A stretch of 64,000 nucleotides of DNA from Hofstenia miamia (taxonomy: Eukaryota > Xenacoelomorpha > Acoela). The stretch spans positions 1,413,243-1,477,242 of the forward strand of contig SCFE01000058.1 in assembly GCA_004352715.1 (NCBI GenBank), written 5' to 3'. A program made the translations under genes and the position numbers. The notes under the pieces are model-generated. The model worked only from the letters and a program-made list of their open reading frames with translations. It was not told where the DNA came from and searched no databases. Below, one piece after another: positions 35,101-45,237 of this stretch; position 1 is the stretch's first letter; every line of letters begins with the position of its first letter.

Positions 35101-38100
35101 TTACAAAATATCTTGAAAAAAGAAATCTGTTTTTAAGCAGAAGTCCAATAACTAACAATGCATGAGATTGGCCTACCGCCATTAAGGTCAAAACACCATA
35201 TGTGTAACCAATAAACTCCCGAAAAATTCCAACAAAAACTAAGTTTCCAATTATTATACCAACTGTATTAGCTATTGAAATCAGAGGTCCAACAAGAGCA
35301 CGGACTGATTTTAGGCTGTAATTGTCAAACGTTTCAGTACAATACATGTCTACAACTACATAAATTAGTGAACAGCATGCACTTCTAGGCACATTAATAA
35401 AGAACATTATGACTACTATGGCTGGATACTTTGCAATCCAAGAAGTGCTTGATATTATGTAAAGAGCAATCATTGAAGAGGAATATAGAAATAATGAACA
35501 GGACATTACCTGAAATGCAAGCCCTTTAATAAAAAGATATGATGCACACAAACTAGCCGGAACAAGGACAGCACCTGCTACAATGTATGTTCTTTCAACT
35601 TGAAGTTCTGAGTTATTCCAATTGCTTTTCATTGTATCAGCAAGTGTTCCTTCAACATATGCAATGTTTGCATTTACAAAAAGTGGTATTCCAAGAAGAA
35701 TGTACAATCCTGGTGAAGAGATCATCTGAATCCAAAGCTTAGGTTTTCCTCCCTCATTAGTTTTAAGTAGCTCTGATTCTGAAGATTCATTACTTTCTGG
35801 CTTTGGCAGAAATTTACGAGTGATACAGAGAAGGACTACTAGGCTTGCTTCTATGATGAAAATCAAGAAAAATACAAAAGTGTAAGAAAACATTGATGCC
35901 AGTTTTAACCCAAAATAGGGACCAATTGAAAGACCGATATACAAAAATGCAAGTACTAGAGTTACAGATTTCGCTCCTAGTTTTCCCAATAGCTGAATGG
36001 TAAGTGGATAATACGTACAAGCAAGTGTTCCCAGTGCACATCCTGTTAAAAATCGACTGGAACTATTAAGAAACTGGTAAGCCATGTTGTTTTTTATGCA
36101 ATCCGTTAATCTAAATGGGTGGTGTAATTATATTGTACAATTAATTAATTCTTAATTAATTAAATTGCAAAGTCTACAAACAAATCCTATATAACAAGAA
36201 GTATGTAGGTTAATACATATATAATAATTGGAGTACAAATCATTTTTCCAACTCAAATATGTATAACTGAAAGATTTAAATATTATAAACCAAACAGTCA
36301 TTGGAAAGCTGTGTAATTTATATTGAAAATACAATTTTAATGTAAGTATATAGGCAGAATTTCATTTCGCTGGCATGCTTAGTGCTTATCTTAGCAATAA
36401 GAAAAACATACCAATCTTCCAAATAAAGCTATCAATATAAGTTTGACCTAGGACCTGAGCAATTCAGCAAAAAATTAATGGTGAATTACATTTGAATTTT
36501 TGCGATTAAATTACGGATGTATATTTTTATGCTATTGTTTGACAAAATTATCTAAGCTTAAAGTTCAATGAACGTTTTTATTGTGATTATCCGAAATTTT
36601 AGAGGGACCTGTTAGGTACGGAGCAGATATAAGGGCCTGATGCAGATGCTCATATTTTTATGAAAATTCTTTCTAAGTGTATGTCACATATGATTAAAAA
36701 CGTGTAAAGGGGTTGATCGAATTTGTAAATACACAATTTTTTGTAGATCAATTTAAAAATGTATTATAGAAAGTAATCGATTGCTATAAATATTTTTCAT
36801 GTGAAAGATAATTTGTTACATAAGAAAAACATTTGCAAATTTTAAGTTCAAGTTTGGAAAAAAACGAAATGCAACCCTTTTTTGATGAAATAAAAAATAG
36901 AAATAGAAATAATGTACATTTCAGAGTTCTCAGAATCTATAAACACAATTTTTGGTAAGTCTCTACAATGTTGCCAATTGGCAACATTATGCAAAAAAAA
37001 TCATTTTTTTGTAAATGAAGAGATCAATTCATTGCTTTAATGCCATTTGAGGACGTTGTGCAAAAGTTTTAAGAACACATAATTTGATAGATTTTTATAA
37101 TAATATTTGAAGCAAAAGCTCTTTAACCAAAACCACAAAGCTATCACAATGAAATTCATACAATGAAAAACTAAAATTTCTTTGATCGAATAAGACTATG
37201 AAACTATAAAACATTTATAAAATTTGAAAACATTTCCTGAGTCTCTTATAATTTCTACTCTTGGCAATGCACAAAATTCGGATTACCAAGCAATCATTGA
37301 CGTAGAATTTATTGAAAAAAATATTTGATTTTATATTTTTTGTCAAACAAATTCACAATTATGTATTGCAATTGAAAATTGTTGTTAGCGCAAATGTTCG
37401 CTTGTCACTATATCTATACATTTTATTAAATTTTTTACTCTTTGTATCAAACTGACGCCATCAGTTTCTTTAAAATGTATACAAAATGATCCCAACTTTT
37501 ACTATAAATATTAAACAGAAAGCTAAATAGTAGTAAAAAATGACTTGATTATAATGAAAAATTTTTGGCAGTTTTGGGAGTACAAATTCACGTACATGTA
37601 TTTCAAGGTTAAGTTTTTTCAACACATTGTTCATACGTTTAAATTGCTTACCCAACCCGCACGCACTTGTGATTATAGCTAGGACATAATTTGTAATTCC
37701 TATAACTTTTAAACAATAAGGTCATTCAAAATTTTTTGAAAGTTGAACAATTAAAAATACCCAGTCTGAAGGCTTGCAATTTGAGATAAATAGCGAAAAG
37801 TTGATGGATTCTTGGTCATTGAATGCAAAAGTTGAAGAAAAAAACCATTCAAATTAATATGGAAGTGGTTTAAATTAGAGAGATTTTTTTACATTTCCTG
37901 AATACGAGAAAGTCTCTAATTTTGATAATAAATTTTAGCATATGAACGTAAAATTTATTGCTTTTTTTTACTATATTCAAAAAAATGTAATATTTGATAA
38001 CAAAACCAAAAATCAACTTCTTAAAATTTGCTGTTTTATACTCAAATTTTTGCATCCACACGTACAAAATATTTATATAAAATTTTTTTTAAAAAATTGA

Positions 38101-41100
38101 GTTGGTATTTATTATTTTCATTCGTTTTTCTAATCTTCAAAAACTCTTACCCAAACGAAAGCATTGTTGCAGCAGATATGAACACTCCACAAGCTGCAAC
38201 TGGAAATAGATTCTTTTCCAGTTGTATGTACCAGAATATTAGTGAAATAAATAGCTGCCCCACTGGAAACATGGCCATTGCAAATCCAACCCTAAAGTAT
38301 CCAACATCGTGATAGATTCTGGCTTGGTGCGGAAATATCGGTCCAACAATCGACTCATTTATTCCTTCTAGTGTAAATATTGCAAAAAATAAAGCAAGAA
38401 ATGCAACGGAGTAAATGTTAACCGACATTTGTCAAGCAAACACGGAAGTTGTTCCGGAGATCTAATTTATTTTGATATAATACGCTTGTTTAATAAATTC
38501 ACACATTGAGTTGTACAAAAAGTTCTTTAATGAGTTATTGTTTGTCATTTCGAAAGATGAGCATATTCATGAATTACGATTTCAATATATATAATCATGG
38601 ACATCTGTGATCGGCTAGCTTATTCTATAGATATGTATGCGAAACTGCAAAACAAATCGCAGCTAGAGGTATTGCTCACTTAAAATAAAATTACCTATTG
38701 TAAGAGATGGAAATTTCGCGGGAAAATGCCATGTAACAAAAACAAGTTGAACAAACGTTCAATTAAATTTCATTATAAAATTGAATCATTTATCACTAAA
38801 TATGCCATACAAGTGCTGTGTGCTACTTTGCAACACCGATTATAAATCTACGAAATTGGTCTATTTCTATGTGTTAACATCCAACTGATGTTCAATATCA
38901 TATCGACAATAATATCTTCTTCTCATTTACCTATTTTCAGTTTTAAGGAATTATTATACCTATATCCACATTGTGATGTAAGCATTATTGCATTATTGAA
39001 AATGATCGTAGTCTATAAACATTTAATGAAAAAATATGTACTCAAATGGTTTTCATAAATAAAAATTAAATAATAAATTTAGAACTTTATTTAAGCGTGC
39101 TGGAATTGATGTGTCCTTTTAACCACAAATTTGATATTTTTCAAAATTGGTGCACGAATTATTGCGATTCTAGAATTTGAAATGTGAAAATGTAGAGTAG
39201 GACTAGAATTACAATATAAATCTTTGGACCCTTTTTACAATTTCTATTGTTTTCTAATACTACAATCATTGCAATCAATAAATTGTTAAAATCAGAGATA
39301 GAATTACTTAACCGGATTTTAACCTGATTAACCGGCTCCTGCAGATTAACCGGAGCGGACTGGCTTAGCCGATTTTAACCTGACCGGATTAACAGGATCG
39401 GATCCAGCACTATTGTTAATACATTTATTTGTTCTCTCCATTTTAAAGAGAGTGAGTTTCCTTCATGTCAATCTGAAGATAAAAGTGGACGAAGAAGCAT
39501 TCTAACTAAGCGCCAATGAAAGCCGCTTTCTGTACCATCATGTTTTCCAAATTTTCCTTAACATCTTAAACAAACTACGAATGGAAAATCAAGAAGTGTT
39601 TCATCAACTGTTCTATCTCGCATGCAAAAGTAACAAGCAAAAGAAGATGAAAGATACATGAATTTTTTGGAAGCTGACAAATTTGGATCAGTTGATCTAT
39701 TCAAATCTTTCATCAATGACATTGATCTTCCATCGACTTGTTATATTCAAATTTCCAATGAAAAAGTACGTTTATTTGTAATATCAATGATATACACTAC
39801 TTACAATAATAGTATTAACAGTAATAGAAAACGAAAACTAGTAATGAAAACATTCATTTAATAATATGTCGCGATTACTATAACTTGAAATTATGTATTA
39901 ATTACTATAATTAAATATTTTTTTCAAATATAAGTACATATTTCGAAATCAAAAAATAATTGTTCAAATACATATATTATTACTGCTTTAAATTTATTAT
40001 CATATATAACATCAAGAAATATACAGGTTTATGCACGCCAATGCATTCACTTTCACTAAATATTCTGATTAGGTATTGCTTTTCTTTGTTGAAGGTATTG
40101 ACCATTTCCGTTGGAAAATTCACACAAACATTTCAAAATCATTTTCAGTTTCTGTCCAAATTCGAAATAATGTCAGTTTTCAATGGAAGACTTTTGCTTA
40201 GAAGATCAACAACACGTTTTGTCTAAAACAGATCTCTTAAACATGTTAGCTTCATTTTTTCACTTTGAATGTAGCAACATTAGTTGCACTGAAAAGGCAT
40301 CCAGTACGATCATTACAACTCCTATTGATTCTGAAGATGACGACATTACGCTTCGACTCGGAAATTTCTGTTATGAGCAGTTGGAGCTTATTCAAATAAA
40401 CAAACACAGACGTTGTTATTCACCCAAACTTTTGTGCTTTTCCTTTCTAGTGAATTCACATTCATCCAAAGCATACAGTGAGATGCGTAGCATTCTTTGT
40501 TTACCCTCCCCTCTAACTTTGCAAAGGCTTTCTCGAAATCTTGGATCAGATGTTCACACTGATACCTTTCTTGAATTGAGAGCAAGGCAACTTTCCATAC
40601 CAGAAAGAAAGGTACTGCTCGTAATTGATGAAATATTTACAGCAGAGCGCATTAAACTAGTAAATGAAGAATTACAGGTATCATTTTTAAGCCATTGTAT
40701 GTAAGAATGTTTTTTTAGGAATTACAACAACTGGGGTTGGTTAAATCAATTTCTTCTTCTTATTAAGATTTTATTTTTCTTATTGGTGTGACTAATTTGA
40801 ATGCAACTTTCTTCTTCCAGACATTCAATGATGTTCTGTCTTTGATGTCAAAGTATTTGCTGGTCCAAGCTGTGATAACAGAAAACCTATCAATATATCG
40901 CAAGATTCTAGTGGATTTTTGTTCTTTTATAATCATTGCTTGTTTGACAGTTCTATTCCTCATCCGCTAATATCAAATGAACGTCTATTTCTACTTTTGG
41001 ATAATTCGCATAATATTAAAAACCCCTGTATAAAATTTTAAAAAAAAACCTTGCAGTTGCCTTCTAGTAAATTTTTGGAATTATGGATCTAGCACCAAAT

Positions 41101-41309
41101 ATTAATCATATTTATACTGCATACAAATCTGAATTTCAGAAGCCCTTAAGGAATATATATCCAAATAGCCTTCAACGGACATTAGTTAAATATGCGCTGT
41201 GTGTTTTGCATGAGTCTACGCAAAAAGCACTTCGTTTCTATGCTTTAAATACTCCAGCAATGAATGATACTGCAGATTTTCTAGAGTTGTTACTAATTTC
41301 TGGACAGTG
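32127..41309. repeat. tandem duplication, copy 2
   Basis: Second copy of 21966-31126 in direct orientation; see that entry. It contains the complete transporter at 35087-38428 and the P element from 38596. Sequence 32127-35086 is non-coding and nearly identical to 21966-24925. Confidence 0.9.
35087..38428 (-). CDS. SLC18B1-like MFS transporter, tandem copy 2 (two exons)
   Basis: Exon 1 complement(38151..38428), intron complement(36111..38150), exon 2 complement(35087..36110). Total 1302 nt, 433 residues, same splice phases as copy 1. Exon 1 is identical in protein to copy 1 by reading. Exon 2 differs mainly in one cluster: copy 1 and the plus-strand paralogue have NVPRSAAGSLSYAV, while this copy has NVPRSACCSLIYVV. 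About 13 base changes fall within roughly 85 bp (35350-35435), against almost none elsewhere in the exon. The change puts two cysteines and bulkier residues into a conserved TM segment and removes a glycine. The frame stays open. Either a gene-conversion patch from another paralogue or a chimeric assembly is likely. Function as for copy 1, unproven. Confidence 0.85.
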
Positions 41310-41651
41310 GTGAGTGTAAAATCTGTAAGCAAAGGAAAGCCGTCTTCGTACCCATTTAGCATCAGTAATTGACTTTATTGATCACAGCAACATTATTCTT
41401 TTAAAAGAATTCAGTAGATATTTGAATAACTGGAACAATTCACCCTTAAAAGCTTTGTCACGGCAGAATATGTTTGCTCTGTCCCACACATCACAAGCAT
41501 TAGCAGATATGTCTATTCATTCTTTGGAACGCCACCTTAAGTTTGATTCAACAGGAAATATTTTGTCGGACTGCATTGAAAGACAGTTCAGCTGGCATCG
41601 TCAAACTAGTGGAGGAAACTATAATATTGGTGTACTCAATTTAGTTAAATA
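38802..41651 (+). pseudogene. P-element (THAP9-like) transposase, copy 2
   Basis: Segments in order: MPYKCCVLLCNTDYKSTKLV (THAP finger start, 38802); MNFLEADKF exon to a donor at 39766; exon 40095-40677 with LPSPLTLQRLSRNLGS and ERKVLLVIDEIF; exon from 40821 (acceptor TTCCAG); MDLAPNINHIYTAY to a GTGAGT donor at 41310; and a C-terminal exon with RQFSWHRQTSGGNYNIGVL (41563-41640). The last is the 'GRFGWYRQ.SGGNY' signature of P/THAP9 transposases. Compared with copy 1 it keeps the THAP frame but gains two bases near 40194 that shift the frame, and it loses 24 nt before NIYPNSLQ. A further frameshift lies around 40920-40960. The first THAP exon runs into a stop after 28 codons unless spliced. 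Dead copy. Confidence 0.8.
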
Positions 41652-41991
41652 AAAAAAAACTAAAGCGCTCTCTGTACTGAAAGATTTGAAAAATGAAGGA
41701 ATAAACTTGTTTATAATGATATTGCTGAAGTAGAAGACTACAGCACATTTAAGTGTGCTTTTAATCTTGTGTACTCAATTTAGTTAAATCAAAAAAACTA
41801 AAGTGCTCTCTGTACTGAAAGATTTGAAAAATGAAGGAATAATCTTTTAAGATCTCTTGTTTATAATGATATTGCTGAAGTAGAAGACTACAGCACATTT
41901 AAGTGTGCTTTTAATCTTATTTTTATAGAAGACCTTTTGATGAAGATCTCTTATTGATTTTTATGTACCTNNNNNNNNNNNNNNNNNNNNN

Positions 41992-42290
41992 TTCTATGGA
42001 ACGCCACCTTAAGTTTGATTCAACAGGAAATATTTTGTCGGACTGCATTGAAAGACAGTTCAGCTGGCATCGTCAAACTAGTGGAGGAAACTATAATATT
42101 GGTGTACTCAATTTAGTTAAATCAAAAAAACTAAAGTGCTCTCTGTACTGAAAGATTTGAAAAATGAAGGAATAAACTTGTTTATAATGATATTGCTGAA
42201 GTAGAAGACTACAGCACATTTAAGTGTGCTTTTAATCTTATTTTTATAGAAGACCTTTTGATGAAGATCTCTTATTGATTTTTATGTACC
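41992..42290. repeat. contig-overlap duplication after a 21-N gap
   Basis: After the gap at 41971-41991 the sequence restarts with the C-terminal transposase exon already seen at about 41518 (TTCTATGGAACGCCACC against TTCTTTGGAACGCCACC). It proceeds through sequence matching 41795-41970. This is an unmerged overlap or a second allele. Confidence 0.8.
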
Positions 42291-42593
42291 TGGTTGATGT
42301 GCAGCAAGGGCCTTGCAATTTATCTCTTGTTCTTCATGTAAAAACTTACTTGTAGCTGATCGAAAAGTAAATATGTCTGATGAAATGTTTAATATTTTTA
42401 TAGAATTTGATCAATGTTGTCTGTCTCAGTGGCCTATCTCTATTTTCAACAAGTTTTAAACAGAAGATATCTGAGCTATTTTCTTGAAATATGTAAATCA
42501 TCGAGCTGCATTCTGCAGAGTTGTTTTTTCGTTTGATGATTTTTTCCTTTTAATTACACCTACATGTAAATATTTATGCTAAAACGATGTGTG

Positions 42594-42824
42594 GATGTGG
42601 ATGCATGTACTAAGCAAAGTGTTTAATTGTTTTTCAGAAATTTTTCAAAGAATTTTTAAAAGAATTTTGGTAGCGAAAGAAGCTGCGCAAATTACAAACT
42701 TCAACTTCGATGTGGATGCATGTACTAAGCAAAGTGTTTAATTGTTTTTTAAGAAATTTTTCAAAGACTTTTTTAAAGAATTTTGGTAGCGAAAAGAAGC
42801 TGCGCAAATTACAATCTTCAACTT
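42594..42824. repeat. 115-bp direct repeat, two units, near P element right end
   Basis: Units begin GATGTGGATGCATGTACTAA at 42594 and again at 42709 with a few small differences. They lie 220-450 bp inside the right terminus, where P-type elements often carry subterminal repeats. Confidence 0.85.
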
Positions 42825-43044
42825 GGTTTTATTTTGGCCTATATTAGATGTTACTATACTTTATTATTTATATTTATAAATGTATATCATTACATTTCAT
42901 CAATATCAATATGAATCTATAAAATATATTATGCAATGTAACGTTTTTATCGCCTTACGGCCTAATTGAGCAAGACCTCTAGCGGTGATTTTTTCAGTTT
43001 CGCATCCATCTAAATAATAAGCTAGCCGATCACAGATGACCATG

Positions 43045-43679
43045 ATATAATTTAGTGTAAATTTATAAAATTTTTTTAAAAGAAAAGTTTCTTAGGAAGA
43101 TTTTATAATTATGCAATTGAAAACAATTGATAGAATTTCAATTGAAGGATTTATGAATTTCTACAATAACATATTTTGGTGTATTATGACACTGCATGAT
43201 AAAAAATGTATTATTTTATGAGCTTATAGACTCTATTAAAAATAAGGAATGGCCTTATATTTCTAAAAAAAGAAAATATGAAATAATTAATTTTAAAAAA
43301 GCAACGAAATTGGTATATGTTAAAGACATGAATATTAAACTATCTAATAGAATTATTTGGTACTCTTTGCCTTCCCTCAAAAAAATACTCACTAGTTCCA
43401 AGTTTGGTAGTACGTAGACACTAATCTCTGATAGTAAACAAGAAGGTAAATAGCAACTTGCTGTTATATGGTGCTACTTTTTTATAATGTGTACAAATTT
43501 GTGAATTTTGTAATTTGAATTTTTTCTTGAAAAGGCTTTGCCGAAACGTACGTCGATTATATTATTTTGCATTTTTGTTTTCATTTACTTATGTACCAAC
43601 CTCGTTACAACTCAGTTAAATCAATAATTGAGAAGGCTACTCAGGACGATCAGCCCTTACTTGCAACTCTAAGTACAAC
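43045..43679. other. non-coding or decayed, unrecognised
   Basis: A 73-codon plus-strand frame at 43196-43417 (ELIDSIKNKEWPYISKKRK) is not recognised. 43102-43204 resembles 44810-44886 in direct orientation. Confidence 0.3.
43527..43554 (+). other. hammerhead-like core motif
   Basis: TTGAAAA, a GGC-TTT-GCC hairpin, GAAAC, GTAC, then GTC. The arrangement fits a hammerhead core with U3/A8 in place of C3/G8, a 3-bp stem II, a 2-bp stem III with a four-base loop, and a GTC cleavage triplet. Stem I pairs only for the first two bases, so activity is doubtful. It sits about 130 bp upstream of the open frame beginning near 43685. Confidence 0.25.
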
Positions 43680-43684
43680 ATTGA

Positions 43685-44131
43685 GGAAATTCATTCACAA
43701 TGTTCTGATGACATAGAAAAACCAGATAGTCTCTTTAAATACCCTTACAACAATATAATACAAACTTTAGAGAATTTCATTATTAAAAAGGATCTTATGC
43801 CAACAATTGAATTCTTGGCAGGATTTGTAAATCATACATTTGATGAAATAAGGCATGAAACAATTCAGTTACATGAAAAAGATACCTATGCTAACATTGA
43901 TAAAAGTCGGAAACTTTGTAATTACATTCAATCAAAGAATGAAATGGTTAAACTCATTAAACTTATATTTTATAAAACTAATACAAATTTTCCTAAATTC
44001 GCAGAAGTCCTAAAGCTGGATGTAAATTATTCATATATGACAAAGAATTTCAAATCAATAAAGTTGAAGTCAAAACAATTAAAAAATGGCTTAGAGAATT
44101 TCATGGTCAAGATTAGTGAGAACCAAAAACG

Positions 44132-44138
<7 letters not shown>
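43685..44138 (+). other. open frame of unknown origin, possibly retroelement
   Basis: An open frame of about 150 codons (ATG at 43797 for the last 113) ending in TAG within the GATA repeat. It is lysine- and asparagine-rich and has no signal or membrane segment, with stretches such as DEIRHETIQLHEKDTYANI and LIFYKTNTNFPKFAEVLKL. I recognise no family. The hammerhead-like motif upstream and the flanking diverged direct repeats suggest a mobile element, but this is inference. Confidence 0.3.

Positions 44139-44179
<41 letters not shown>
44132..44179. repeat. (GATA)n microsatellite
   Basis: About 12 units of TAGA/GATA without interruption. Confidence 0.95.
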
Positions 44180-44586
44180 ATTGATATCAATTCAAATCAA
44201 CAGAAATTTCTTGTTGATGTGAATGTAACTATTGTATATTGTTTGGCTAGAATGAACTCTTTACTCATGACAAAGAAATACACTAATCCTACACTGCTCA
44301 CACGTGTAATAAAGCACACAGCTTATTAATGCATCCTTGATTTCACAAAATTAAAGTTATATATTCATAAATATTCACCTTGGGTTTCTAAGTGTTTCCA
44401 AATACAGTAGGCTCAATACGAGAGCTATATATACTTCCAGGCATATTATATGTATGTCCATAGTTACCAGTAGCCGCAGCCGTATCATAAAGGTTGTACT
44501 TATTAATCAGATTTGCTGAAAGGTAATTATGCCTTACTCTAGTAATATTAGAGCTTGCTCTAGCTTGTGACAGCTGGTATGATACG

Positions 44587-44720
44587 TCACAAACTGCTAC
44601 TGGAAGCAAATTCATTTCTAGAAGTATACACCAGAATATGATAGAAATGAATTATTTTCCAACATCATGATAGATTCTACATTATAATGTAAATAATGCA
44701 AAAAAAAGTTTAACGGACAT
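44587..44720 (-). pseudogene. SLC18B1-like exon 1 pseudogene, internally deleted
   Basis: The minus strand starts ATGTCCGTTAAAC at 44720 and keeps short pieces of exon 1: LFFALFTL, then, after a deletion of the NESIVGPIF region, RIYHDVG, then a piece like FISIIFWY, and NLLPVAVC at the end. Homology stops at about 44587, before the splice donor. Upstream sequence (TGGAAAGCTAAAACGGTTGTT) also resembles the 5' flank of the complete genes. This is the oldest and most damaged member of the cluster. Confidence 0.7.
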
Positions 44721-45237
44721 TGGAAAGCTAAAACGGTTGTTCTATATTGAATGTTTTTCTGAAATTCTGTTGTAGAAGAGACGGCTTTTTAAAAAATCGT
44801 TTATAATTATGCAGTGGAAAACAATTGACAAAATTTCGAATGATCATTTTTTCCAATAACATTGGCACTGCATGATAAGAGATGTGTACAAGTCGACATG
44901 CACTATCATGACCCATGAACCAGTTCACGAATCAAAGACCTAGATTGTGCAGATCACTGGAGGGATCTTGATTCAGCAAAAATGGTATTGGATGAACAAT
45001 ATATAACTTTTTTATAAGTCATCAAAAAGTATTGTTCTAAGATTCAATTAAATAAAATATTACATAGCACAACACACGTTTTTTCTCAAGCTTAGTTTTT
45101 GAGATTCTCTAACTCCTTATGTCATAACTCGTCGTATTCATAAAACAATATTGCTCAACTCTGGTACGATGCAATTGTAAGTTCTGGCAACATTTAAAAT
45201 AAATCATCGTCTGTCAGTTCCAGCCAAAATTTTAAGA
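44721..45237. other. non-coding
   Basis: No gene recognised. It contains 44810-44886, a diverged direct copy of 43102-43204. Confidence 0.35.

Larger units (their letters stand above)
38596..43044 (+). mobile_element. P-type DNA transposon, copy 2, with terminal inverted repeats
   Basis: Left end CATGGACATCTGTGATCGG at 38596. Right end at 43044 is its reverse complement with one mismatch in the first 20 bases (GGTCAT instead of GGACAT). Similarity of the ends continues inward for about 75 bp (ATGCGAAACTG..., CGC/AGCTAGAGGTATTGCTCA). ATATAAT flanks both ends (38589-38595 and 43045-43051), a 7-bp match where P elements usually duplicate 8 bp. The CATG start is also that of the Drosophila P element. 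It contains a THAP-type transposase remnant, an internal 139-bp duplication (41631 and 41770) and a 115-bp direct repeat near the right end. The apparent 4.4 kb is inflated by an unmerged contig overlap at the 21-N gap (41971-41991). Confidence 0.8.

Noticed and set aside
44388-44615. 75-codon minus-strand frame MNLLPVAVC... as a gene
   Set aside because: Only its first residues match transporter exon 1. The rest reads through unrelated sequence after the homology ends.
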